A DNA stretch of 64,000 bases, taken from assembly GCA_016871315.1 (NCBI GenBank), contig VFZE01000020.1, positions 40,024-104,023 on the forward strand. Reading direction: 5' to 3'. Position numbers and translations under genes: made by a program. The DNA comes from Acidimicrobiia bacterium (GTDB taxonomy: Bacteria > Acidobacteriota > Terriglobia > Bryobacterales > Bryobacteraceae). The notes below the pieces were generated by a model. The model was not told the DNA's origin. It worked only from the letters and a program-made list of their open reading frames with translations, and searched no databases. Shown here in pieces: positions 54,155 to 63,943 of this stretch. Position 1 is the stretch's first letter. The number at the start of each line of letters is the position of its first letter.

Positions 54155-57100
54155 TTACACCCCCTCCGGCGCCGCACCCACTCTCTTCCGGATCATCTCC
54201 ACGATCTTGAACCCTCCTCCAAGCACTGCTGCCAGCCCCGTCACTAATCCCGCCAGGCTCTGGAACGCCTGACGCTGCGTCGCCGCCATCACCAGCAGAC
54301 CGAACACCACCACCGCCCACAGCAGGTTCCTTAACATCGGCCAGATGCTCTTGCCTCCCTCCTGCTCCCATGCCCGAACCGTCTCCACGCTCTCCACCCC
54401 TTCCAAAAACGCCTCGAACGTCTCGTTCAATATCCGCGGCTGCGGATCCACCAGCACCAGCCCCTTGCGCTCCAGGTTCTCCAGCGTCTGCGTGCATCGC
54501 GGATTCACGTACCCGCTCTGCGCCAGTTGGATCAGCAGCAGCTTCTCGCTCCGCGTCAGTGACGACCACACCAGCCGGTAAAATGCCTGCGCTTCCTCCG
54601 CCGTCCGCGTCGTCACCATCTCCGTGCTCGGCGCCGGTTTCATGGCCGCCATCTCCGGCAACAGCCGCTCATGCACCTTGTGCAGCGGTCGATGCAGCCG
54701 GCACTCCTCCCACAACCTCTCCCGCCACTGCACCCCTCCGCCATTCTTCGCCAGCGCCGGCTCCACCACCTGCACCCTCCGGAACCGGTGCAGAACCCGG
54801 CCCCATCTCTGCAACTCTCCTTCCGGCAGCGGATCCTTGTACACCGCCTGCATCTCCTCGGTCAGCACGCTGCCGAAATGCACGCTCGGATCCAGCGATG
54901 TCGTGATCACCATCCCGAACTCCCGCCCGTCCTCCGGCTTCGCCGCCAGTCTCTCCAGCAGCTCCAAAATAGCTTTCCGGTCCTCCACGTTCCCCAGCAT
55001 GCACTCCAGATTCGAAATGTGCAGCCACGGCTCCCCCTTCGACGCCCCTTTCTTCGTCCCCCCGCCAACCGTTGCAGCCGCCGCCTCCCCCTCCACGAAC
55101 AGTTGCTGCCTGACCCACGCCACCTTCTCCTCCGCCCATCCCTCCTTCGCCTTTTCCTCCAGCAGCGTGATCCGCGGTGGCGCCTCCTTCTCATCCTCGA
55201 TCTTCAGCCTCTCCCGCCACGCCTCCGCCACCGCGTAGTCCTTCCCGCTCAGCGGCAGCCCCACCGCCAGCAGCGGCTCTCCCAGCTTCGCATCCAGAAT
55301 CGCCTGCTTCAGATCCGGCAGCACCGTGCTTTCCGTGCTCATCAGGTACAGCATCCCCGTCGTCTTGTGGATCCACCACAGCAACAGCCCCAACCCGATT
55401 GCCGCAACCGTCCAGAATCCCAGCCCCGAAGGCATCCCCAACGGCTCCATACCCGCACGGATCACAAGCTGCTTCCTTTGCCCGCCCGTCATCGACGGCT
55501 CCCACACCCCAACTTGATACTCCATGTCCAACTTCTTGCACTCGTTGCCCTCGCAGCGCATCCACCACTGGTCTCCACCTCTCAAGCTCTCCGCGGGCCC
55601 CAGCCCCGCCATCTGCGCCAGTCTGTCACCTACCATCGCATCCATCACCCACTGCCATCCGAATCCCCCGCCCGCCTCCTCTCGCTTCCTGTACTCGGCG
55701 CACTCCACCGACAAGCGATTCAGGTATCGCCCATAATCGGCCGTCATCGCGTCCAGACTCCCGCACCGTCTCCGGCTCAGCCACCTCTCCTCCACATAAT
55801 CTTTTCCCTCTTCGCTGTACGCCGGTGATCCGCGTAGCTCGCTCGCCTCCTGTGCCCAACTCCGTTCCAGCCCCTGCCCCAATGCCTGCACCCATTCCTT
55901 TGTTGTCCGCCAGTTTTGATGGTCGTAGCACACCCGCAGAAATCCGTTCGCAGGAATCACTCCCGCCAGCAGGCAAAGCAGGTACAGGTTTCCTGCGTAC
56001 CACCACCCCGTCTCCCGCCTCGTCGCCGCCGCGCTCGATCCCAGCGGCATCATGTGCGTTATCCCCACCGCCGCTCCCACTGCCGCCAGCGGAATCAGCG
56101 CGCACCCCGCCAGTATCCAGTTGTTGCCCACTGCTCCCGCCTGCGACAGCCCAAGCAGCACTACCCATAACCCCACCAGTCCTCCTGCTGCCGCCGCCAC
56201 TCGCTTATATTGCCCCAACCGCCTTCTGCACGGCCAGAATATCCGGGTCGCCTCCAACATCCGCCGCCGCGGCCTGTACCGCCAAGGTCTCGTCACCATC
56301 GCCAGCAGCATTCCCAGCGCCAACACCAGCCCCGCCAGGTACACCAGCAGCATCAAACCCGCCGTCCCCGTTGCCAGCCAGTTGCTTGCCTCTCTTAGCT
56401 CCAGGTTCCGGAATGTAACCAGCGTCCACTCCGGCCCTTGAACCAGCGTCACCGGACGGCTGTGCATCAGATACTGCCGCCCCCGGTAATACGCCCTCAT
56501 CGTGTTCTTCACCCGTCCGCGCACCGCCGCCCGTAAGCTGTCGGCCTGCGGCGTCTCATCCAGCAGGTTTTCCTGCATGCTCAGCATCCGCTCGGAATGC
56601 AGTAACACACTCCCGTCGGAATTGAGCAGCGCGAACCCCGCTCCCGGCGGCAGGATCCGTCTCGTCATCTCCTTCAAGTCCGCCACTGCCGTTACCGCGT
56701 ATATTTCCGTCCCGCCCACCTTTCCCTTGCGCACGGACTCCATCGCCAGCACCCAAATCGGCTGCGCCGTCGTCGCCGACAACAGGCCCTGTAGTGTGAA
56801 CCCCTCTCCGCCGTGCACCCGCACCAGCCGCCGCTGTGCCAATCCATCGAAATACGGCCGCCCGCTCACCCCCACCGCGCTCGTCGGCATCCGCTTGGTT
56901 GTCCACTTCTCCAGCTGCCTTCCCTCCCGGCTCGCCCAGAACAGGAAATCGATGTTCTCCCACTCCTCTCCCAAATGTCTCCGCTGTTCCGGATTCCACA
57001 GGTTCACCGCTGCCGCCGGAACATATTCCACTTCCTTCTTCTTCACCCGCCGGATGCATCCCTCGCCGGCCTTCTCTAGGCATCCGCTCGCATCCCATTC

Positions 57101-58096
57101 CGCCGCCTTCCGGTCCACCCCCCGCACGAACTTCGCCAGCGACCCCAACTGATTCGCCAGCTCCTGCTCCAGTCCCGCCGCCTCTCGCTCCAGCTCCGGC
57201 TCCATCCGCCGCCGCTCCGCCGATGCCCCCGCATAACCCAGCAGCAGAAGCGTCCCCAATCCGCTCGCCAGCACGGTGAAACCTGTCAGCCGCGCCACAT
57301 CCAGAAACCTCACGCGCCCCGTCGGCGGCAGCATCACCAGCTTCATCAGCGGCCCGGCCAGCAGCGCAGCCATAAGCGGCAGAAACACAAATAGGAACAG
57401 CTGCGGAGCCACATGCCGAACCTGTTCGCTCAACTCCGCCGATCGGGTCAGTCCGCACAGCAGCAGTGTGGTCCCTTCCGTCGTCGTCCCCGGCCTTCGC
57501 GGCGCTCTGGCCGGCAGCCCGATCTGGATCTTCTGCATGAACAGGTGATGCTGCAGCCCTCCATGCATCACCTGCTCGCGCAGCTCCTTGTACAACTCCT
57601 TCGATTCGATCAGCTGCTGCAGTTCCGTCACCCGAGCCCCGCGCCCTTCCCGCTGATACAGCACCCGCCCTTCCCCGTCCGCCAGCAAGATATCGTGAAA
57701 CAAATCGTCCCGCGTCAGCGGCAGCAGCACTTCCTTCAATTCCGCGTACGCCGTGTGCTCTTCCTGGTGCAGATACATCCGCATCCCGTCGCCCGCGGAT
57801 ACGAAGTGCATCTTCGCGTGGCCGGCCTGATCATGCGCTCCCAACCGCAGGTCCGGTACCAGCGCTTTCGCATACCCTTCCGCGTTCTTCACGCGCGCCA
57901 AGAACGCCAACGACGATTCCAGGTTCTCCAGCTTTACCCGAACCTGGCTCCCCATCGATGCCAGCACCCGGAACCGCAGCGTCAGAAAATACTCCTGCTG
58001 GCTCGGTATATATTGCAGCCAGTAGTAGCCAAAGGAAAACGCCAGCACCAGCAGCGTCGCCCCGATCGCCACCGGCATCGCTTTCTCTCGATTCAT
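54155..58096 (-). CDS. Large membrane protein: Cache-like sensors plus NTPase-like module (paralogue B)
   Basis: The 1313-residue protein starts at ATG 58096 behind GGAGG. It has a first membrane helix (about 8-28), a Cache-like region (about 30-235, DDILLADGEGRVLYQ), helices near 235-295, a second Cache-like domain (about 300-575, FALLNSDGSVLLHS) and several more helices to about 905. The cytoplasmic part has GLPLSGKD (946-953), WLHISNLE (1024-1031), a winged-helix-like segment (about 1180-1235) and a terminal membrane hairpin (about 1256-1296). The first is P-loop-like but has Asp in place of Ser/Thr. It is a paralogue of the upstream gene. Function unknown; a membrane stress sensor is inferred. 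Confidence 0.8.
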   Translation of the reverse strand: MNREKAMPVAIGATLLVLAFSFGYYWLQYIPSQQEYFLTLRFRVLASMGSQVRVKLENLESSLAFLARVKNAEGYAKALVPDLRLGAHDQAGHAKMHFVSAGDGMRMYLHQEEHTAYAELKEVLLPLTRDDLFHDILLADGEGRVLYQREGRGARVTELQQLIESKELYKELREQVMHGGLQHHLFMQKIQIGLPARAPRRPGTTTEGTTLLLCGLTRSAELSEQVRHVAPQLFLFVFLPLMAALLAGPLMKLVMLPPTGRVRFLDVARLTGFTVLASGLGTLLLLGYAGASAERRRMEPELEREAAGLEQELANQLGSLAKFVRGVDRKAAEWDASGCLEKAGEGCIRRVKKKEVEYVPAAAVNLWNPEQRRHLGEEWENIDFLFWASREGRQLEKWTTKRMPTSAVGVSGRPYFDGLAQRRLVRVHGGEGFTLQGLLSATTAQPIWVLAMESVRKGKVGGTEIYAVTAVADLKEMTRRILPPGAGFALLNSDGSVLLHSERMLSMQENLLDETPQADSLRAAVRGRVKNTMRAYYRGRQYLMHSRPVTLVQGPEWTLVTFRNLELREASNWLATGTAGLMLLVYLAGLVLALGMLLAMVTRPWRYRPRRRMLEATRIFWPCRRRLGQYKRVAAAAGGLVGLWVVLLGLSQAGAVGNNWILAGCALIPLAAVGAAVGITHMMPLGSSAAATRRETGWWYAGNLYLLCLLAGVIPANGFLRVCYDHQNWRTTKEWVQALGQGLERSWAQEASELRGSPAYSEEGKDYVEERWLSRRRCGSLDAMTADYGRYLNRLSVECAEYRKREEAGGGFGWQWVMDAMVGDRLAQMAGLGPAESLRGGDQWWMRCEGNECKKLDMEYQVGVWEPSMTGGQRKQLVIRAGMEPLGMPSGLGFWTVAAIGLGLLLWWIHKTTGMLYLMSTESTVLPDLKQAILDAKLGEPLLAVGLPLSGKDYAVAEAWRERLKIEDEKEAPPRITLLEEKAKEGWAEEKVAWVRQQLFVEGEAAAATVGGGTKKGASKGEPWLHISNLECMLGNVEDRKAILELLERLAAKPEDGREFGMVITTSLDPSVHFGSVLTEEMQAVYKDPLPEGELQRWGRVLHRFRRVQVVEPALAKNGGGVQWRERLWEECRLHRPLHKVHERLLPEMAAMKPAPSTEMVTTRTAEEAQAFYRLVWSSLTRSEKLLLIQLAQSGYVNPRCTQTLENLERKGLVLVDPQPRILNETFEAFLEGVESVETVRAWEQEGGKSIWPMLRNLLWAVVVFGLLVMAATQRQAFQSLAGLVTGLAAVLGGGFKIVEMIRKRVGAAPEGV

Positions 58097-58209
58097 CGCC
58101 GTCCTCCGTTCCTGGTACATCGCATTCTACTTCGAAATACCCGGCCCGTGTGTCTTGGCTCGCCTCCAATTTCGCCCCTATTCTTCTGCTTTTTTGGGAA
58201 ACTCCTTAC

Positions 58210-61200
58210 TCACCCTTCCTGAACCGGTCCCTTTTTGTTCCGGATCATCTCCACCAACTTAAACCCGCCTCCCACCACCCCAACCACGGCCGTGATCAGC
58301 CCGCCCAGATTCTGAAACGCCTGCCGCTGCGTCGCCGCCACCACGAACAGTCCCAGCACCGCCACCACCGCCAACATATTACGCAGCACCGGCCACACGC
58401 TCTTGCCTCCCTCCTGCTCCCACGCCCGCACTGCCTTCTCGCTCTCCGCTCTCTCCAGAAACGCCGTGAACGTTTCGTTCATGATCCGTGGCTGCGGGTC
58501 CATCATCACCAGCCCCTTCCTCCTCAAATCTTCCAGCGCCTCCTGCCCCTGCGGATTCACGTATCCGCTCTGCGCCAGCTGAATCAGCACAAGCTTGTAT
58601 GGCCTCGTCAATGACGCCCAGATCAGCTGGTAGAACAGCTGCGCCTCTTCCGCCGTCCGCGCCATCACCACATCGATGCCCGGAGGCGGGTGCCACTCCG
58701 ACATCTCCGCCGACAGCCGCCGGTAAATGGCGTGCATCGGCCGGTGCAGCCTGCACTCCTCCCATAGCTGCTGCCGCCACTCCGGCGCCTCCTCCTCCTT
58801 TCTCAGTTCCGGCTCCACCACCCGCGCTTTCCGGAACCCGTGCAACACCCGGCTCCATCTCTGCAACTCTCCCTCCGGCATCGAATCCCGGTACACCGCC
58901 TTCATCTCCTCCTCCAGCACCATCCGGAAATGAACCCCGGGATCCAGTGACGAGGTCACCAACAACCCGATCTCCTCTCCACGCCGCCGCTTCGCCGTCA
59001 GTTGCTCTAGCAGCTCCAGCATCGCCTTTCTCTCTCCCGCGCCGCCCAGCATGCACTCCAGGTTCGAGATGTGCAGCCACGCCTCACGGCCCCTTCTCCC
59101 CATGCTTACTACTCCACCTCCCGCCGCCGCCGCTCTCGTCCTCCCGGACAATTCCTCGTTCACCCACGCCATCTTTTCCCCCACCCATCCCTCATGAACA
59201 CGTTCCTCGGCCAGCGTCAGCCGCGGCGGCGCCGCTTCCGTGTCCATGATGCCCATCCGCCGCCGCCACGCCTCCTCCACGATGGAATCCTTCCCGCTTA
59301 GCGGCAACCCGATCACCAGCACCGCGCCGCCTGCGGCCGCCTCCTGAATCACTCTCCCCGCCTCCGGCAGTGGTGCGCTCTCCAGTTTCATCAGGAAGAT
59401 GATCTGCGTCGTCTTGTGGATCCAAAGCCCGAGCGCTCCCAGTCCGCACACTACCGCCGCCCAGAACCAGATGGCACCCGGCAGCCCCAGCGCCTCGGCC
59501 CGCGCCTCGATATCCAGCCGCACGGGAACTCCGCCGCTGCCGGACGGCTCCCACGCCGCCATCTGATAGCTCAATCCCATCCGCCCGCAGCAGCGCGCCC
59601 AGCGTTGCCCCCCGGCCCGTGTCGTCTCGCCTGGACCCAGCCCGGCCATCGCCGCCAGCTTTTCCCCCACAAAGCTATCCATCACTGCCTGCCAGCTCAC
59701 CCCTTCCTCGGACTGCTCCACCTCTGCCCCTTCCACGCACCGCACCCGCGTCTCCGCTAGAAACACATTGTAATCGGCCGAACTCTGCATCACCTTCCCA
59801 CAACGGCCCGGCGCCAGCCATTTCTCCTCGATGTACTTCTTCGCCTCTTCGTTGTAGGCCGGCGAGCCTTTCACTTCCGCCGCTTCCCGCACCCAGTTGC
59901 TTTCCAGCCCTCGTCCCAACTCCTGCATCCAGCGCTTGGCGCCGCGCCACGTCTCATGCTCGTAGTTCACCCGCATCAGACCCGCCGCCGGAACCACTCC
60001 CCCTAGCAAACACATCGTCAACAGGCTCGCGCTGTACCACAACCCCGCTTCTCTCCGCCCCACTACCGCGCCCTTCTTCCGCGGAATCTGGTGAACCATC
60101 CAGCCCGCTGCCACCACACCCGACGCCGGCAGCAGCAAGCTCACACACAGCACCACTCCGTTGTCGCCGCCCGCCATCGCCGCCACCCACACCGCCGCCA
60201 TCGCCACGCCCATCAGCGTGATCCGCCAGTATTGCTCCGCCCTCCGCCGGCATGGCCAGAACATCCGCGTCGCTTCCAGAATTCTCCTCCTTGGCCGGTA
60301 TCGCCACGGACGGATCAGCACAAGCATCGTCACTACCGCCAGCGTTCCTGCCAGGCACAGGTACAGCACCAGCATCACGCCCGCCGATGCCGTCGCCAGC
60401 CAGTTGCTCGCCACCCTTCTCTCCAGGTTTCGGAACGTTACCACCGTCCACTGCGCCCCTTCCACCGCCGTTACCGGCCGGCTGTGCAGCAGATACTCCC
60501 GCCCGCGGTAGTGCGTCCGGATCGACTGTGGCACCCGCTGTTTCTTTGCCTCACGCAACACCTTCGCCTCGCCGGTCTCCTCCAGCAGGTTCTCCTGCAT
60601 GCTCAGCGTCTCCTGCGAATGCAGCAGCACGCTCCCATCGGCATCCAGCAGCGCGAAGCCCGTGTCCGGCGGCAGCAGCCTCCTCGTCAGCTCCTTCATG
60701 TCCCATACCGCCGACACCGAGTAGATCTCCTTCTGCTCCACCAGGCCGCGCCGCTCCGATTCCATCATCAGCACCCAAATCGGCTGCGCCGTCGTCGTCG
60801 AGATCAAACCTTGCAGCGTGAAGGGCTCGCTCTCCTTCCCTCTTACACGCATCAACCGTTTCTCCCCAAGGCTCACGAAGTACGGTGACCCCTTCAGCGA
60901 AACGCTGCTGGTCGGAAGGACCTTCGTCGTCCACTTCTCCAGTTGCGCTCCGGCACGGCTGGTCCAGAACAGAAAATCGAGTGGCTCTGTCTCCTCCGGC
61001 AGGTGCTTTACCTTTTCCGGATTCCAAAGGTTGATCACCGCCGCCGGCACGTAGCTCACCTCTCCCGCTTGCGTCCGATGCACGCAGTGATCCCCGTACC
61101 CCGTCAGGCAGCCCGTCTGATCCCATTCGGCCGCTTTCCGGTCCACCGCCCTCACGAAACGCGTCATCGCCCCCAACTTCCTTGACAGATCTCCCTCGAT

Positions 61201-62124
61201 CAGCCCCGCCTCCTTCTCCAGCGCCTTCTCCATCCGCGCCCGTTCGCCAGTCGCCGCCGCATACCCCACCAGCAGCAGCGTTCCCAATCCGCATGCCAGC
61301 ACCGTAGATCCTGCCAGCCGCAGCACATCGCCTAGCCGCATCCGCCCCGTCTCCTGCAGCAACACCAGCTTCAGCAGCGGTCCGGCTAGCCCCGCCGCCA
61401 GCAGCGGCAGAAACACCGCGAGAAACAACTGCGGCTTCACGTGCCTCGCCTGCGCTTTCAACTCATCCGTTTTCGTCAGACCGCACAACAGCAGCGTTAC
61501 GCCCTCTTCCGTCGATTTGCCCTCCCCTTCCGGCGATCCCGATCTCCCGATCCGGATCCGCTGCATGAATACGTGATACTTCAGCCCCCCGTGCTCAACC
61601 TCCTCCCGCATCTCCCGGTACAGTTCCTTCGACTGCGTCAGCTGCGTCAAGTGCGTGACCCGCGCCCCCCGCTCCGATCGCTGAAACACCACGTTCCCTT
61701 CCTCGTCCGCGATCAGAATGTCGTCGAACAGATCCTCACGCGTCAGCGGACCCAGTGCCCGCTCCATTTGGATATACCCAATCTGCTCCTCCTGCCTCAG
61801 GTACAGCCGCATGCCGTCCCCCGACGCCATGAATCGCATCCGCCAGGCCCCCGGCTTCGCCTCTTTGTCCAGCTGCAAATCCGGCAGCAGCGCGTCCGAA
61901 TACAGCTTGTCCTGGTTCACCTTTTTCAGGTACCGCAGCGACGACTCCAGGCTTTCCACCTTCTTCCGGATCTGCGATCCCATCGCCGACAGCACCCGGA
62001 ACCGCAGCGTCAGAAAATACGCCCGCTGCTCGGGGATATATTGCAGCCCATAGTATCCCAGCGCAAATGCACTCAACAGCAAGGTGAAGCCGATAGCCAC
62101 ACCTACGGCCTTCTGGCCCTTCAT
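58210..62124 (-). CDS. Large membrane protein: Cache-like sensors plus NTPase-like module (paralogue A)
   Basis: The 1304-residue protein starts at ATG 62124 with GGAGG six bases upstream. Layout: helix about 6-28; Cache-like region about 30-230 (FDDILIADEEGNVVF); helices about 232-256 and 269-290; second Cache-like domain about 295-570 (FALLDADGSVLLHS, QWTVVTFRNLE); further helices about 574-602, 634-676, 694-714 and 884-902. A cytoplasmic module follows with GLPLSGKD (939-946), WLHISNLE (1016-1023), a winged-helix-like segment about 1170-1225 and a terminal hydrophobic hairpin about 1250-1288. It is 113 bases upstream of paralogue B and 79 downstream of the SecA-like gene; no terminator is seen between them. 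Family not recognised. Confidence 0.8.
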   Translation of the reverse strand: MKGQKAVGVAIGFTLLLSAFALGYYGLQYIPEQRAYFLTLRFRVLSAMGSQIRKKVESLESSLRYLKKVNQDKLYSDALLPDLQLDKEAKPGAWRMRFMASGDGMRLYLRQEEQIGYIQMERALGPLTREDLFDDILIADEEGNVVFQRSERGARVTHLTQLTQSKELYREMREEVEHGGLKYHVFMQRIRIGRSGSPEGEGKSTEEGVTLLLCGLTKTDELKAQARHVKPQLFLAVFLPLLAAGLAGPLLKLVLLQETGRMRLGDVLRLAGSTVLACGLGTLLLVGYAAATGERARMEKALEKEAGLIEGDLSRKLGAMTRFVRAVDRKAAEWDQTGCLTGYGDHCVHRTQAGEVSYVPAAVINLWNPEKVKHLPEETEPLDFLFWTSRAGAQLEKWTTKVLPTSSVSLKGSPYFVSLGEKRLMRVRGKESEPFTLQGLISTTTAQPIWVLMMESERRGLVEQKEIYSVSAVWDMKELTRRLLPPDTGFALLDADGSVLLHSQETLSMQENLLEETGEAKVLREAKKQRVPQSIRTHYRGREYLLHSRPVTAVEGAQWTVVTFRNLERRVASNWLATASAGVMLVLYLCLAGTLAVVTMLVLIRPWRYRPRRRILEATRMFWPCRRRAEQYWRITLMGVAMAAVWVAAMAGGDNGVVLCVSLLLPASGVVAAGWMVHQIPRKKGAVVGRREAGLWYSASLLTMCLLGGVVPAAGLMRVNYEHETWRGAKRWMQELGRGLESNWVREAAEVKGSPAYNEEAKKYIEEKWLAPGRCGKVMQSSADYNVFLAETRVRCVEGAEVEQSEEGVSWQAVMDSFVGEKLAAMAGLGPGETTRAGGQRWARCCGRMGLSYQMAAWEPSGSGGVPVRLDIEARAEALGLPGAIWFWAAVVCGLGALGLWIHKTTQIIFLMKLESAPLPEAGRVIQEAAAGGAVLVIGLPLSGKDSIVEEAWRRRMGIMDTEAAPPRLTLAEERVHEGWVGEKMAWVNEELSGRTRAAAAGGGVVSMGRRGREAWLHISNLECMLGGAGERKAMLELLEQLTAKRRRGEEIGLLVTSSLDPGVHFRMVLEEEMKAVYRDSMPEGELQRWSRVLHGFRKARVVEPELRKEEEAPEWRQQLWEECRLHRPMHAIYRRLSAEMSEWHPPPGIDVVMARTAEEAQLFYQLIWASLTRPYKLVLIQLAQSGYVNPQGQEALEDLRRKGLVMMDPQPRIMNETFTAFLERAESEKAVRAWEQEGGKSVWPVLRNMLAVVAVLGLFVVAATQRQAFQNLGGLITAVVGVVGGGFKLVEMIRNKKGPVQEG

Positions 62125-62203
62125 GCTTCCCTCCGGTTCCAGCCGTTTCTATCCGCCTATTGACAACGCAATCCGCGCCGGTTTTCCCTCTTTACTCCCC
62201 GCC

Positions 62204-63943
62204 TCACCCCCACACCCGCCCGCTCTTCCTCTTTCTCATCAACCCTTTCATCACCCGCTCCGTCATCGTCCCGAACGGCTGATCCGTCGTCAGATACGTC
62301 CACACCGCCCCCCTCTGCCGGAGATCCATTCCCCCCGCCTCCGCCTCCTCCAACCTCCGGTCCGCCTCCCCCTCCAGACTCTCCTCCAGCTCCTGAAACC
62401 ACGCATGCACCCGCTGCAAATACTCATGCAGCGGCTCCCGCCCGCCCATCGAAAACCAATGCACCCCCGCCTTCAAATCCGCCACTCTCGCCAGATGATC
62501 CGACCACAATTCATCTATCGTCCGCAGCCACGCCAGCCTCTCGAGCTCCCCACCTTCCATCCGTCCCTCCAGCCAGCTCTGCCGCAGCTCCTGTATCCTC
62601 CGCCGCTGCCCCTCGATCACTCCCTCATATTTGTTCAGAAACTCCCGCACCTGAAGATTCGCCCCCTCCACGATCCGTTGCACCGCCTCCGGATCCTCAC
62701 GGAAGTCCGGATCCAGGCCCCCGTACTTCACCATCAAACTATCCTCGAAAGATACAAAGAACCGCGACGCCCCCGGATCCCCCTGCCTCCCCGCGCGCCC
62801 CCGCAACTGATTATCAATCCGCCGGCTCTCATGCCGGTTCGTCCCGATCACGAACAACCCTCCAAGCTCCGCCACTCCCTCGCCCAACCGTATGTCCGTC
62901 CCTCTCCCCGCCATGTTCGTAGACACCGTCACCGCGCCCCGCTCGCCCGCCCCCGCAATAATCGCCGCCTCCGCTTCATCATTACGCGCATTCAGCACCT
63001 GGTGTGGAATCCCGTCCAGCATTCCGCTCAGCCTCTCCGATTCCTCCACGCTCGCCGTGCCCACCAGCACCGGCTGCCCCGTCTCCCGCAACCGCCGTAT
63101 CTGCTCCACCACTGCCCGCTCTTTATCCCGCACCGTCCGGAACCGCGCATCCGGATGATCCTCGCGGATCACCGGCCGGTTCGTCTCGATCACCTCCACC
63201 TCCATCCCGTACAGCTTATGGAACTCCGCCGCCTGCGTCGCCGCCGTCCCCGTCATCCCGCACACGTGCTCATACAAGCCCACCAGATTCTGCAGCGTAA
63301 TCGACCCCAGGATCATCCCCTGCGGTTTTGCCGCCACGCCCTCCTTCATCTCCACCGCCGTGTGCAACCCCGCCGGCCACCTCCGGTCCGCCACCACACG
63401 TCCCTTGAACTCATCCACAGACTCCACCTTGCCCCCGCGCACAATGTAATCCACATCCCGCCGCAACAAAGCATGCGCATGCAGCGCATCCTGCACCGCC
63501 GTATGCACGTTCAGGTTTCCCTCCTCAAACAAATTCCCGCACCCGAAGAATCTCTCCGCCACCGCCACCCCGCCATCGGTCAGCATCACGTTTCGCCCAT
63601 GCTGATCCGCGTGATAATGCCACCCCGCCCGCATCCCCGTCACCACCACGTTCGCCGCCGCCGCCAGCTTCTCCCCCGCCTCGTCTCCTCCCGCCACCAC
63701 CAGCGGAATCCTCGCCTCATCAATCAAAATCGAATCCACTTCATCGATCACCGCCGCATGAAATCCGCGGTGCACCGCCTCTGCCACCTCCAGCGCCAGC
63801 TGATCCCGCAGCAAATCGAACCCAACTTCGTTCGCCGTCGCATACGTCACATCGCACGCGTACGCCTCACGCCGCTCTCCCGCCGTCATCCCTTGTTGAA
63901 TATGTCCCACCGTCAACCCCAGCATCCGGTAGATGTCGCCCAT
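62204..63943 (-). CDS. SecA-like translocase ATPase, 5' end interrupted (possibly broken gene)
   Basis: The frame encodes the SecA helicase core after the nucleotide-binding start: VIDEVDSILIDEARIPLVV, the preprotein-crosslinking region, GMTGTAATQAAEF, STNMAGRGTDIRLG, NQLRGRAGRQGDPG and a shortened C-terminal domain with no SEC-C tail, as in accessory SecAs. Upstream of ATG 63943 the conserved DYLARRDAAW is still readable, but an in-frame TAG lies at 63980-63982 and the Walker A part would be beyond the window. Either the gene is broken by nonsense mutation or frameshift, or the two parts are separate. Translated alone, this fragment would lack the ATPase P-loop. Same strand as the two large membrane genes. 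Confidence 0.75.
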   Translation of the reverse strand: MGDIYRMLGLTVGHIQQGMTAGERREAYACDVTYATANEVGFDLLRDQLALEVAEAVHRGFHAAVIDEVDSILIDEARIPLVVAGGDEAGEKLAAAANVVVTGMRAGWHYHADQHGRNVMLTDGGVAVAERFFGCGNLFEEGNLNVHTAVQDALHAHALLRRDVDYIVRGGKVESVDEFKGRVVADRRWPAGLHTAVEMKEGVAAKPQGMILGSITLQNLVGLYEHVCGMTGTAATQAAEFHKLYGMEVEVIETNRPVIREDHPDARFRTVRDKERAVVEQIRRLRETGQPVLVGTASVEESERLSGMLDGIPHQVLNARNDEAEAAIIAGAGERGAVTVSTNMAGRGTDIRLGEGVAELGGLFVIGTNRHESRRIDNQLRGRAGRQGDPGASRFFVSFEDSLMVKYGGLDPDFREDPEAVQRIVEGANLQVREFLNKYEGVIEGQRRRIQELRQSWLEGRMEGGELERLAWLRTIDELWSDHLARVADLKAGVHWFSMGGREPLHEYLQRVHAWFQELEESLEGEADRRLEEAEAGGMDLRQRGAVWTYLTTDQPFGTMTERVMKGLMRKRKSGRVWG

